Assembly (NCBI GenBank): GCA_001599595.1
Contig: BCHH01000001.1
Location: 3,749,068 to 3,813,067, forward strand
DNA: 64,000 nucleotides
From: Beverwykella pulmonaria
Lineage: Eukaryota; Ascomycota; Dothideomycetes; Pleosporales; Melanommataceae
Direction of reading: 5' to 3'
Shown here: one piece after another, positions 1-11,436 of the stretch
Layout of the letters: every line of letters starts with the position of its first letter
Numbering within the stretch: position 1 is the first letter of the stretch
Made by a program: the position numbers and the translations under genes
Notes under the pieces: generated by a model
Told to the model about the DNA's origin: nothing
Databases searched by the model: none
The model's input: only the letters and a program-made list of their open reading frames with translations

Positions 1-626
1 ATGGATTACATTCAACTTCTTCAGTGCAGTACAGCGCTTTGCCAGCTTTGGTGGAACACTGAAGAGATTCTGAAAATCTGATATAATTATCTAAAAAGGG
101 AATGTGCAGTCTCTTAGGAGATCAAGATCTGTGTTCACTTGATTTTTTCATGCGTTGAGCTTACACAGGAAGTGCAGATCAAACACCCATCTAATTGCTC
201 CATCCTTTGCCAAGTTTTCCCCAACATCTTCGCGATGAAATAGTAAAGCGGTATCGTGAAATCGCCTGCTGGAAATTAGAAAGTAGAATTCTAGGGATAA
301 TGCTGCTCAAGAGATTCCGCCCCCAAATCTTGCCTCTGCGCTCGTTGCTGGAGTCGGAAGGTTTGGGGTTGGAATTTCTTAAGGAGCATACTGGCTTGGC
401 AACGGGGCGGAGGCAGTCATTTAGATTTGCTTCCACGACCACACGATAGGGCGAACCTAATGTAGAAGACTCACGTGATGGTGTACCTCCAGTCAGGATT
501 GGGGGTGGTTTGTATAAGTACTACAGCAACATTCTCCTTACTTCGGTATTTAGATTTGAACTCAATCACTCTTTCAACTTGATTTGTCTAACATCTATTC
601 ATTCTCCCAATCTTTCTCTTCGCGAG
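1..626. other. Intergenic sequence and promoter side of the metalloprotease gene
   Basis: No convincing gene is seen. Short ORFs on both strands overlap one another and lack recognisable domains. A TATA-like stretch (TATAAGTA) lies near 512, about 115 bases before the start codon of the metalloprotease gene, followed by a pyrimidine-rich leader; it is a plausible core promoter. Confidence 0.4.
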
Positions 627-2458
627 ATGCGGTCCGCCATCCTTCTCACCCTGCCTCTGGCAGTCGTTGCTATTCCACTCAATAGTCCATTGGAGAAACG
701 TGTCGACCCCATCCCTTATACAGTGATAGAAGAGGCTTGTCGTAACACTGACAACTCGAAGTACGACAAGATAGATGAAGCTGTAACGACAGCTCGGAAT
801 ATGGTCATTATCGCTGTTGATGAATGGTGGGAATCGGGCATGCATGCCGAAGTTGCTGCCCAATATCTTGCGCTCCCGAACGACGACGCTTACAGGGACA
901 ATCCAGATGCGCAGACGGTGCATGAGAATCTAATGAGAGTGACGATGTTGGATGACAGGTCTGCTGTCGACAGGAAGGTGGTGGTAAGTAGAAGTTCCTT
1001 CTAACCCCACGCTTTCTTCCCCTGTGTGCTCGACTCGCGACATGGCATTTATCAACGTTGTCTTATATCGAATATCCGGCTGATCCTGCTTCTAGAATAT
1101 CCACTGCACCGACATAAGCAACAAATGTAACCAGAACGTCGAAGGGACGGCCAGGTCAGTACCATCAACGAAGTCTATCGGACAATAACTCACCCACATT
1201 AGACCAATCGTCGCCTATGCCCTAAATACAGAGAATACAGACACTGGCGAAATCGTTTACGATATCGTTCTTTGCGACCCATGGTTCACAGTACCAACAC
1301 CCAATGATCTCGTGAGGGAGTGGCTGGGCAAACCGCAGGAGGACATTGCTATGGATTGGCTTGAGGTAACCAACTCTGCGGGCTTGGCTTGATTCTCCTT
1401 CGAAGGCTAATATTGCTGTTAGAATGATGCTGGCAAGTTCCTTCACGAGTTGATGCACATAGATCTGATTACCATCGGTCGACCGCACAGTACGGAAAAC
1501 ATTTCACATCTTGCTTGGCCATGACTAATTCGTGATGCAGTCGAGGATATGCTATACAATGGCGCGCGCGCCTACGGGTCGGGCGCCATCGCAGATTGGG
1601 TCGCGAGTGGAGCCAAGACAGCCGATGTGATCAAGAACGCAGACAGCTATACGCAATTTATCAATAGTACGTAGCCCTCGCCACTCCATCTTCTCTTCTA
1701 CATGTTACTGATATTTCCAATCAGCTATCCACTTCAGACGCCAATTCGGATTCCTGCCACCTCCAAGGCGCGTCCTGCCTGTGACGGAAATACCATATTG
1801 TGGAGGCGAAGAGGATCAATACGTCGTCAAAACACAGGACAAACACATTGCCGAATTCTGCGACCAGGTCGCAGCGGAGTACACTCCAGGCTCCCTTGGG
1901 GAAATCGCACGCCAGTACGACGAAGGCACAGCCGAGCACGTTCAATTCCGCTTCTACCGACGACCAAACGGCAAGCTCGATGTGAACGCCGTCAAGGAAC
2001 AATGTCTCAGCACGATGCCCAAAATCTTCCACAACTGTGACACTAGCTCTCAGTGGAAGCACGGCGGAGATTATACCTTCATGCAGGGTGAGGACAGCCT
2101 ATACACGTACTATATGGAGCCCAAGCACCCGCGTCCCAACCCCATCCCTGAAAAGGCGATTGGTTGGTGCAGAGTGAACTACGGGAGCAACTTCAACACA
2201 TTCGAAATATATGGAGGACTCTTCGCTGGTAGTGACCACGGAAGTGAGGTGCTCCGTCCCGCTCTCGGAAGGTGTGGCACTGTAGATGCCTATGTATTCG
2301 ATTACAATGGTGAGCCGGATGGTGACAACGTGGAGTGGGTTGCATCCGGCCACCTCCCATCAACCCCTCCGACATCGCCAGAGATGTGGGACTGCGTAAA
2401 ACAGGCAGTAATTGACGCTGGTGGACCATCGGACATGGGGACCTGTTTGGGCAGGTAG
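627..2458 (+). CDS. Secreted aspzincin-like (M35-type) zinc metalloprotease
   Basis: Six exons (627-983, 1096-1154, 1203-1365, 1423-1489, 1541-1666, 1725-2458) with GT-AG introns of 48-112 bp close into a 501-residue frame. The start at 627 gives a hydrophobic signal peptide (residues 1 to about 16) followed by PLEKR, a likely Kex2 propeptide site near residue 30. The catalytic motif HELMH is at residues 201-205. A downstream IEDMLYNGARAYG stretch supplies an Asp (residue 218) and a YG resembling the Asp zinc ligand of deuterolysin/aspzincin peptidases. The C-terminal half (about 220 residues) has no domain I recognise. It is probably an extracellular peptidase of saprotrophic or host-associated growth. 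The HExxH motif is seen directly; the M35-like assignment rests on it and the spacing to the Asp. Confidence 0.8.
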
Positions 2459-2707
2459 GGGTAGGATCTGTTGGTTTGAAAAGTTTGTTAGAATCTTGTA
2501 TTATAGTTAGCCTGTGAAATAGCCCAATTGAACCGAATCAGCTTAGAAAATTCTTGTAATTCGTCTCTCCGTACACCAAGCACCGCCCTGAATGGCTTAC
2601 GTGGAACGCCGATTCCTCAAGAATCGTGCGCCTACCTATCCCATCCCATTCCACCCTATCCAGGAATCCCAAACCATTTCATTCATACGTTCATTAGCCT
2701 GACCAAC
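2459..2707. other. Short convergent intergenic spacer
   Basis: This is the 3' flank between the convergent metalloprotease gene and the MDM1-like relic. AT-rich sequence follows the metalloprotease stop, and no gene was seen. Confidence 0.4.
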
Positions 2708-4329
2708 TCATTTCAGATCCTGAAGCAAGATCTGAACAACCTCATCAAAAAGTGTAAACGCAAGATGTGTACTATATCAATCCTGTTAGCCCCAGTCATT
2801 CTACACCATCTCCATCATCCCCATCAACAACAAAAATCTCCCGGAAAGGCCCTTCACCCTCTCCGTGGACAACACTGATCCCCAGAATACTATCAAGACA
2901 GAAAAGACGAATATTATGAAGGCAGAAAGGGGGAACACCATCAAGAAAGAAAAGAGCACTTACTTCAACCTCTGATTACTGGCCGTAGCCGCCAACCTCC
3001 TAGTAGCCGCCTGCGCATTCGTCCTCCCCACCACACTAGCCGCCAACTCCGGAACCAGCGTAGCCAACACGACCGCGGCCTCTTTCTTACTATTCTTCCT
3101 CTGAGCCACCGTGCGCTCTTACTATTCTTCCTCTGAGCCACCGTGCGCTCAACACCCAATTTGAGCTGTCCCGCAGGCCACATATTATCCTCTGATAAGA
3201 AAGTGTTGAAGCTCTCACGGACTTTGCGCTCGATGGTTCCGCCGAGGAGTTGGTGGAGGACGACGATGACGGCGCGGCCGCGGAGCCAGTTGTTTTCGCG
3301 GTTGAGTTCGAAGGCTTCGAGGAAGAGGTCGCAGATGGGTTTGACAAAGGGTTCGCGTTCCTTGTTTTCGAAGGCTAGGAGTTCTGCTTCTGCTTCGGCG
3401 TCTGTGCTTGGGTCGAGGGGGAGGTTGGTTGTTGAGGATATTGTGGCGGGTCCTGTGGCGCCGTTGGAGGCTAGTTGGGTTGTTGCTGCTGAGATGAGGG
3501 TTTGGCCGGCCATGGAGAGTTGGTCGAGCACGGGGAGGTTGCCGAGGAATTCTTCCATGCCGTCAGCGACAGAGTTATAGATGCGGGAAACAAATCTTGG
3601 CCGTCAGAGGAATGCACTCTTGGGTATTTCTCCAGCCCCAGCCGTCGTTTCTAAAGAAAGTCCTTCTATAGCTTGAGCATTATTTGCCGTCTAGGAAGCT
3701 CCAGGTTGCGGAGATGAGGAAATTTCGCTCAGAGTCATTTGTGGGGCCCATGGAACTCGCTATATCTTCTGGTGATGACCCAAGCAGTAGCTGGCATTTG
3801 ATCACCCGCCCTTCTACGGACTTCGATGACATCTGAAGATAATAACACCGTTCGACACGGAAAGGTCTCAATACTTACACATGGCATACTCCTTCCCCTC
3901 TTCTTCGGTCCCAACCATGATCGACTGAATGAAAACTGTGGCGCGACCATGCAAACTATTGTCACTTTCCTGGACGTATATTGCTGTCGCTATAATTCCT
4001 TCCTCTGGATCTCATGTTGCAGGCTGGCCTTTGACTTTCGTAGAATCCTCAGCTCAGCAGCATTGTTTGTGAGTTCGGCCTTGGCAGTGAGAGAATCTAC
4101 GATGGATTCTTGCGAGACCAGCCGCTCGATGTCGGCAGTGAGGGCGTCTATGGCTTCTGCCAACCCGAGATCGCCGGGAGCTGCTTCATGGATTTCGTCG
4201 TCTTCTTTGTTAGAGTCTAGGCATAAACGTAAAAATAAGCTGAGGTGTGCGTAATTATCGTCAGGAGCAAACAATGCGACTGGTGCTGTGGGCGACAAGA
4301 GGCTCTGAACATAGCTCCCAGCCACGTGG
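2708..4329 (-). pseudogene. Decayed partial copy of an MDM1/SNX13-type sorting nexin (PX and Nexin_C)
   Basis: Read on the minus strand, this is the 3' half of an MDM1-like membrane-tethering sorting nexin. It runs from an RGS-to-PX linker (about 4325-3970), through a PX domain with the VITRRYSEF signature (about 3830-3750), to a Nexin_C domain (about 3360-2708, with ELNRENNWLRGRAV and LGGTIERKVRESF). Two introns remain recognisable: one inside PX near 3833-3876, and one at 2772-2963 leading to a last exon that ends FDEVVQILLQDLK. Keeping introns argues for DNA duplication rather than retroposition. It is dead: stops interrupt the linker and PX parts (several fit CAG-to-TAG or CGA-to-TGA), frames shift near 3960 and 3600, and a 32-bp tandem duplication shifts the Nexin_C frame. 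The PXA and RGS N-terminus is absent. A functional full-length gene elsewhere in the genome is inferred. Confidence 0.8.
3087..3150. repeat. 32-bp perfect tandem duplication
   Basis: Two identical 32-base units (3087-3118 and 3119-3150) lie inside the Nexin_C part of the sorting nexin relic. Because 32 is not a multiple of three, it moves the reading frame; removing one unit reconnects the conserved C-terminal helices. Confidence 0.95.
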
Positions 4330-4594
4330 GAACCATGCCGACTTCGGAGTTACGTCGCCAGGCTGGTCGAATATGCTGTTGGGTTCTTACCCATTGGTCT
4401 GAAGAGCGCTAGGGAAAAGAGCCTCGGCTGTCTTAGTCAGACTAAGCCTCATGATTCCCAGCCAGACTGAGCCTCATAATCTTCAAGCCAAACCACGTAC
4501 TTCAACTCGCGACGGCCCCATACAACTACTTTTCAACATTTGGCTCACTGTTCCTTGAGTACTACGAAACACAAGGTCTTACTACCAGAGCACC

Positions 4595-5840
4595 ATGCAG
4601 CTTTTAGAACTCCCTTTGGAGGTCTTCAGGATCATTGTTACTTGCACAGTACAAGAGCTGGGGTTGAAGCAGTCAATGAAAGCTCGCCTTACATGTCGTA
4701 TGTCATACATAGTCGATTCACCATTTTCATTCTCTCATAATCAATAGGTACGCTCGCAGATGAAATTCTTGACGCCGTCATCAGAACCAGAGTCATCGAG
4801 GACGTCACGGCACTGACTACAAGGTTGGTCAAGATCGACCACCACCTTGATGTGATCACACGACACCTTCATTCACGGATTTCTACAGATGGACCCATCG
4901 CCAATTTCTGGATTACCACTATTCGTGAGACAAGCCGGATGCTCGCACAATATACTAATTCCGAGAATGACCCCACGAAATATGAGCTACTGGAGCGGAG
5001 CGCATGTTCATGCTTGGCTGCGAATAGAGGATCAACAGTATTCGAAAACTTCCGTAGACGGGGCGATAGGGTAATCCTGCTTGAGGGTGGCATGGAGGCC
5101 AACTGCCTCGCCGTAGCAGCCTGGATAGGTGACTTAGACCTGGTAAAGTCACTTCATAAGGGATCAGATCCCCTATCATTTTTCGGAAGGCCGTCATGGG
5201 CCGCAGCCACCCAGGGGCATCACGACATCCTGCAATTCTGCCTGGACGAGGGCGCGTTGCCTTACGAACCCACTTACGAAAGCGGGCCTAACTTCGGCCT
5301 TGATAGAAGCCCCCTTGCCGCGGCGGCGTATATGGGCCGCGAAACCATCGTACAACTCTACCTCCAGCTGCCGTACTATCGCTCTGATATGCGACCTGAT
5401 GAAGACCTTGCTGTTTTCTTTGCGGCAAGGGCAACCAAGTCAATACACTCAAAATGTTACTGGAACATGTCAGAGCTAAATTAGCGCCGCAAAAATTTCT
5501 GGCCGCAGTGGATTGGGCACTTGTACGCAGTTGCAGACGTGGAGCGGTGGCATCAGCGAGGATCGCCTTGGAATATGGAGCCGATGCCAACGAGACAGAC
5601 CACTGTCCACGCTCATGTCTTCAGTTAGCCGCAATGTCAGGAAGTGCGCCACTAGTGAAGATGCTGCTGGATGCAGGCGCCTCAATTGAAGCCACGAACC
5701 TCCTTCGCCAGCGTTCTTCTGGAACATTGAGGCCGAGGTGGCGGTACAGGGATGCGTTAACAGAGGCTAAAAAAAGGGACTATCCAGCAATCGTCCAGCT
5801 TATAGAAGAGAGGAAACGGGCCCTAGCTACTAGCGACTAA
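4595..5840 (+). pseudogene. Ankyrin-repeat protein gene, broken by one frameshift
   Basis: The ATG at 4595 opens an F-box-like leader (LLELPLEVFRIIV). A 50-bp intron (4698-4747) joins this to the main exon. The first frame carries ankyrin-like repeats at about 5095-5390 (NCLAVAAWIGDLDLVKSL, SPLAAAAYMGRETIVQLYL) and then stops at 5484. A second frame, open from before 5454 to 5840, continues with further repeats (SCLQLAAMSGSAPLVKMLLDAGA). The frames join naturally if one base is missing near 5420-5435, and no GT-AG intron fits there. Such proteins are usually protein-interaction modules of unknown target in fungi. Either the gene is a recent pseudogene or the base is an assembly indel; read coverage would decide. 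Confidence 0.65.
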
Positions 5841-6606
5841 TGTAGCGCTATGTGAGGGATACTTCTGTTTCTCGAAGGGCCTCCGCGGGAGGCCTCTCAG
5901 AGGTTAATCGCTTACTCGCCGCATCGCGTGACACAACACATATATGTAGTCTCTTCGAATCCTCTGAGTATCCTCAAGGATTCGTTTCTTGTCGCTCGAT
6001 GTCTATGAATCGAGCCTATTCATCTATTCACTTTGTTCCCTGCCAGTGTTCCCCTTACAAACTGCCTGTTAGACGAGTAGCTAACTATATAAGAACTCTA
6101 GAGAAGTATAGATACATAGGCCAATAACATTTGGGGACAGTTTGCGTCAGCATCAGATGACAGAAAGGTTATCCTACCTAGCCCTTCAATTCGTAGGCTC
6201 CTGGGCGGGTCCTTTGAGCACATACCGCCTCCAGAAATCTACTTTTCCCTGGCCCTGGCCCTGGGCAACCGAACAATGCCTAAGCGAATACGTGCCAAAG
6301 TGGGTTAGGGAGACGTCACATAACAAAACACTGAATCCTTGATAACACCAGTTTGGGGCAGATTTAATTAATTTCATGTGCAAAAATACTCTACAGGTTG
6401 AGCGTTTTCGAACGGTCAAAAGTGCATGCTGTTTAGGCGTTACGTTGTGGAATTGTTACATCATGGTTCTTACACGATTGCACGAAATTTCGCTTACTAG
6501 GCAGCCATCATATATGTCTTGCCCGAAATCCTTTCCTCGTTATGTGGCTCTTTTGCATTTTCCCGAACAATTTCTCGCTTTCTATCTCTCATCTTCACCT
6601 TCCATC
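5841..6606. other. Intergenic, no gene recognised
   Basis: About 0.77 kb between the ankyrin gene and the methyltransferase. Small ORFs show no domain. The last 100 bases are the probable leader of the methyltransferase gene. Confidence 0.3.
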
Positions 6607-7582
6607 ATGGCTACACCACCTCAAGGGTGGACAAATATCCCGGACGCCGAGGCAAAGATTGATCTCCGGGACAGGAACATCCCTTGGTATTACCCGAAGC
6701 TTAAGAAGCTAGGTCCTTCAGCAAGAGAGCTGCTAGAAAACTATAGCAAGATCCCGCCGGCTGAAGTGGAGGATCATATTTACAAGATGGTGAGTTTTGT
6801 GCTAAACTTGATCGGAAGAAGCTAAATGGAATCACCAGCGCGATGAAGCCTGGGACGTCTTTCCATATCCCTGCATTGGCGAATTTAGATTCCTTGAATT
6901 GTAAGCTTGGTGGCTCATGAGTTATTTTATTTGTGAATGCTAAACTTCTGACAGAGCGATCAGTCTTTCTCCAGATTACCCAGCCGTTCTCCAGCGGCTG
7001 AAGTCCGGCAAAGAGAACTTCCTTGATCTAGGCTGCTGTGTCGGCCAAGAGCTACGAAAAGTCGCTCATGATGGAGCTGTTCAAGAGAATCTCTATGGTT
7101 CTGATTTGCGCGCCGAGTTCTTTGAAATGGGCTACCGCCTCTTCCTCGACCGAGACACTCTGAAAAGCAAATTCATTGAAGCCGATATTACCGATGCAAA
7201 CTCCGCACTATCTGAACTGGATGGTGAAATTGACATTATCTACGCTGGGTCATTCCTCCATCTCTTCAATTACGAAGGGCAGATTGAAGTTTGCAAGCGG
7301 TTGGTGAAGCTGTTGAGAGAGAAGAAGGATTCCTTGATCTTGGGGAGACAGGTTGGGAATATCGATGCCGGAGAATATGTTCAGACGACCAATGAGAGTG
7401 GTATCATGTACAGACATAATGCTGAGAGCTTCAAGAAGATGTGGGATAAAGTCGGAGAAGATACGGGAACTAAATGGAGGGTGGATTACGACTTCGAATT
7501 GTTTGAGTGGCTCAGCAAGGAGGAGAGGGACAAGGTTGAACCGGGTCTGGGGATGCTAAGATTCTCCGTCTTCAGAGAATAG
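6607..7582 (+). CDS. SAM-dependent methyltransferase, AusD-like family
   Basis: Three exons (6607-6789, 6839-6900, 6955-7582) give 290 residues. The protein has the N-terminal helical lead-in (IPWYYPKL; ARELLENYSKIP) and the YPCIGEFRFLEL segment found in fungal AusD/Trt5-type methyltransferases. A Rossmann motif I follows (FLDLGCCVGQELRK, about residue 100). GSDLRAEFFEMGYRLF and a loop ending in YAGSFLHLF correspond to the acidic adenosine-binding and post-III segments. Family members methylate carboxyls in meroterpenoid pathways, but many relatives are uncharacterised. No polyketide synthase, prenyltransferase or terpene cyclase lies nearby, so this copy is an orphan here and its substrate is unknown. 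The family call is from motif memory. Confidence 0.8.
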
Positions 7583-9022
7583 AGCTATGATCTTTCATAT
7601 ATCCTCTGACCGGGAAGCTGTGAGTCTTGAGAGCCGACGGATCGGGATGCCGATAGATGCGCATGCTGAGCATATCAATAAGAACAACAATTAATAGGCT
7701 TGAAAGAAAACCTATATCAGGTCACTTTCCTTCCCTGCCCTACCCACTGTGCTCAACATTATGCAGACCAGTTGCATACTCCTTGTATCCCTCCACTTCT
7801 ATCCTCAAATTCCGCACATACCGCTCATACCCCACACCTCCCTCCGCTCCCCCTGATCGGCCCACGCCAACCATCCTTCCACACCTACCTCCTCAACTTC
7901 CTGCAGCGCATCCAAGATTTTTATTCCCCAAACGATCATCTCGTAGTCTGTAGTATCGAGGAGCTCGGCTTAGATGTTGGTGCAGAGACGGTTGAGGTAG
8001 TGTGAGGATGCTTCGATGCGGTCGAGGACGGCGTGGGGGAAGAAGGAGAAGTGGATAGTGGATGAGAAGTTGACATGCAGGTCGGTGAAGGTGTGGATCG
8101 ACTCGTCCATCTTGAGAATGAAAGAATGGGTGATTTGATGGGGTAAGATGGATAGAGAGGAGTAAGTTGTGGTGTGAAAGCAAGGCTCGTTCGTTAAAGA
8201 TACAATGACAGCTGTGGATAACGACGATGGATGGTATGAAGTCCGACAATGAAGACCGATATTACTCTTACTCACTCTCAAGCACAAGAAAGGTGGACTT
8301 CTGTATGGATACATCAACGATCAACGCAGATCTGAAGAGAAGGAGCCGTGGAGAAAACGACGTATGGGCCATGTACAATCAGTCGCACGCAGTTTTGTGT
8401 CTGTGTATGTGAATGTGAACGGATATAAGGTGAAGATCGTACGAATATGACGATCATGGACAGATACAGGAAAGAGAAGTGAAGTAGACTCAAGGAAGTC
8501 GTGGCAGCAAGACGCATCCAACTTATAAATGCACAATCAGACGCCCTTCACAACCGCCTATCGCTCGCTCTCACATTCACGTGTGCCAACACTCGCCTGA
8601 AAAAGAAGAAACTGACATAGCATTGCTGCAAAAACCATTTATCCGATTCCGACCCTGAACTGAATCCTTCCCGGTTCCCTAGCGAGCGCTTCGCTTTTTC
8701 TAAAATAAAACGCATACAGTGTAAAACAATGGGTATACCGAAGCCATTCGTCCATTGCAGGAGCTTGTATCCGAACACCGTCCCATCCCAGCGTAGAAAA
8801 GAACCATCCTGAAGGGCTTGAATGAAGAGAAGGAAAGAAAAGAAAAGAAAATGGAAAGGAGAATGAGGAGAATGGTCGTGAGGTGTGCGTTCATGCTCCC
8901 AAGTGAAGTATAGAGCGAGTGCCATGTAGATCAAACACCAAGCCCATAGAATCCTGCTGGGACACAAACGCCGAGCAGGTCTTCAGCGCTCGTCCAGCTC
9001 AACTTCAACGAATGTCGCGCTC
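7583..9022. other. Intergenic, possible small decayed ORF on the minus strand
   Basis: About 1.4 kb. On the minus strand, an ATG at 8110 opens 46 codons ending at a TAA at 7970, after which the same frame stays open to about 7830. A CAA-to-TAA transition would explain the stop, so this may be a decayed gene of unknown family. The rest is purine/pyrimidine-rich sequence and the 3' flank of the next gene. Confidence 0.25.
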
Positions 9023-9889
9023 TCAATTGACAGACGTAGGTGTAGCCTTAACGACGGGCGCACCCTGCCTTCCCCGTTCCTCAGACGCAGCAGACGCCTT
9101 CACAGCAGCGGCCTGCTCCTTCGCGACCGCCCTCAGTGCAGCCTTCGCCTCCTCAAGCGGAATACTCGGACTCCTCTTCGGACTACTCCTCCTACTATTT
9201 GCCTGGCTCCCCACCTTACTCCCCGGCTTTGACAAAGTAAGGCCCCTAATAGAGTTTGGCCTAGTACTCGGCGCACTGGGGCCCTCCCTGGGCGTCCCCG
9301 GCGCACTATTCCGATACTGGGTCGATCGTGAATCCTGGCTTCTCCTTCTCGGATTCTCAATAGAATTTTGTCTTGAGGGGACATACTCCGGATCATCTTT
9401 ACGCAGCATGTGTCTGAACGCGTCTGTCTTGGCGTCGATGCACCACAGCTTGTACGGGCCTGGAATAAATTCTCCTTCACTGGACCAGCACTGCACCCAC
9501 GCAATGCCGTCGTCGAGGCGGAAAAACCCAACTTGAGTCCGCTTTCCGCGCGAGTCCTCGATCTGGCCGTAGCGCTTGCGCATCTCATAATCTGGAGCTA
9601 AGAGATAGCGCTTGAGGACTTTGGAGTACCGGACGGCGACGGGCTGGGTCATTCTCACTGCGTCGTTGGGAATCGTGGTGACTTGTGTGTGTTTGGAGTC
9701 GTGGGCGGCGTCGGGATCTTTATCCGTGGCTACGAGATACCAACCCCTGCCGGGGATGTACTCGTAAAAGCCTGGGATGGGCAGGTCCCAGTGCTCTGTC
9801 TTGCGCGTCGGGCGCTCGGATTTCTTTTCTTTGAACCATCGGTGCGGTGAGAAGAGGGCTTGCGTGGCGAGGAACAGATTTGGTGTCAT
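9023..9889 (-). CDS. Conserved fungal protein of unknown function, C-terminal low complexity
   Basis: A single exon of 288 residues. Residues 1 to about 150 look globular and aromatic-rich (HWDLPIPGFYEYIPGRGWYLV; RVGFFRLDDGIAWVQCW-like block), with two WY/W-rich segments. The remainder is Ser/Arg/Pro-rich and disordered (repeated RRSS, SPKRSPS patterns), ending in an Ala/Glu helix. No signal peptide or membrane segment is visible. I do not recognise a characterised family; the composition suggests a cytosolic or nuclear protein with a regulated disordered tail. The start at 9889 is the first in-frame ATG after a promoter-like region. Confidence 0.7.
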   Translation of the reverse strand: MTPNLFLATQALFSPHRWFKEKKSERPTRKTEHWDLPIPGFYEYIPGRGWYLVATDKDPDAAHDSKHTQVTTIPNDAVRMTQPVAVRYSKVLKRYLLAPDYEMRKRYGQIEDSRGKRTQVGFFRLDDGIAWVQCWSSEGEFIPGPYKLWCIDAKTDAFRHMLRKDDPEYVPSRQNSIENPRRRSQDSRSTQYRNSAPGTPREGPSAPSTRPNSIRGLTLSKPGSKVGSQANSRRSSPKRSPSIPLEEAKAALRAVAKEQAAAVKASAASEERGRQGAPVVKATPTSVN

Positions 9890-11436
9890 TGAAGTGATGA
9901 GTTCGAGTGAGAGTTTTTGTTTTCCGCGGTCAGGGAAGTGTGAGGGAGAATGTGTCGATATATACAGAAGGTGGCGATGTCGCGTTGAAATTTTTCTTGT
10001 TCGTTCGTGTCAAGTCCTTTCGATGGATGGTGGGAAGAGGCGAAGCACGCGAAAGGTGTATTGTAAAGGAGTCGAGTCCCAACACACTCCCAAAGTCCAA
10101 ATCAACTACTCTCGAACGCGCAGGAAGAGTAACGAGCGCACGCGACGGAAGCGTTGTGCGGACGCACAACTTATCCTCACAAAGATGCCTCTCAAAAGAC
10201 AAATCTTTCGTTTTTTCCCGGTCGTGGTGGCGTGAGGAAAAAAAGAGAGGATTATCAAGTGCGAGGTACGCGTCCGAGTATTTAAACATGGGCGGAAACT
10301 AAAATAGTTCAGGATCTCGGACTCGACCGCCCAGCCAAAGGCTTTGTGTAAAATGACAGGGCCACGAGCTTCGACGCCGCACCGCACCGTGAATGCATAT
10401 CTGCTCGATGAAAAGTCTGAGCTGGTGTTGCCCCTGACGTATGCCGCCTGTAAGCGTGGACCTGACTGCAACCCTCTGAATTCGTCATCTGCACATCAAT
10501 CTCATTCAGCTGCCAAATCTGCATTCCATCACAGCCATAATCAGCCTGTATCGGCCTGTATCAGCATCCATACTGCAACCCTCCCTCATTGCGACACCGA
10601 CATATGCTCCCTCGCTCTGATAAACATCCCAGCGAACCAATCAACCGTACGCATGCTCCCACATGTGGTCAATACTGGTACAGACACAGCGAGATAAAGC
10701 GGCTGACGTGCGACACACACGGACAGGCGCGGGTGCGGGCATCACAACCGACCAAGCGGTGTAGTGATAAAAGTTGTGGTGAGCGTAGCGGGCGGAAGGG
10801 GAATTAGGAGTGTCGTAGCTGACCCCTGCCCCTGCAGCACAAGCGAGCAAACAAGCGTCGAGGGGCCTTTTCGTGCTCAAATTTAATGTCCTAATCTTGA
10901 GAGTTTTGGCTTGTGAAGAGTCGCCCATCCACCTCGCCGCCGGGCAACGCGTCTGCACTGCCCTGCTCTACATCACATACGTGCAGACAGATTCACAACT
11001 TGGCGCAGAAAGACTGTCGGCCGCGCTCGGAATGAGCGCATTACAGATCATGCTCGGTCCGCGTTGGCCCGACTTGCAGGCTCGTCGTTGGAATTGGACT
11101 GCACGGCGTTATAGGCGTTGGAGGTAGAGTATCATGACGAAGGATGCTTTGTTAGCCTCAAACTCGGGCATTGGTGGACAACTCTCGGGCCTTGTCACGT
11201 TACCAAAAATCACCCATGCTACAACAGCCTCAATGGCAGTTTTTCCATTGCAAGCCCTAACTGGGTACCGCGCCCATTTCGACCCATGCGTGTATGTGCA
11301 TGTGCAATAATTTTGGATACATGCTCCCTCTCATCTCAGAGCGGAAAAGCCTCCAGACGAGAAAAAAAATTCCCATTGTCGTTAACTAGAGACGCCATAT
11401 ATGCCCCGTCCCACACCCAGAAATTTCTTAGCCACT
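9890..11436. other. Intergenic 1.5 kb, no gene supported
   Basis: This holds the upstream region of the 9889 gene and the downstream flank of the eL32 gene. Several ORFs of 70-150 codons exist on both strands, but they overlap mutually, are basic and lack domains. A TATA-like TATTTAAA lies near 10277-10284. Confidence 0.3.

Noticed and set aside
9777..10471. Overlapping basic ORFs near 10 kb on both strands
   Set aside because: Arg/Lys/Ser-rich, mutually overlapping, without homology-like blocks; typical of chance ORFs in a promoter region.
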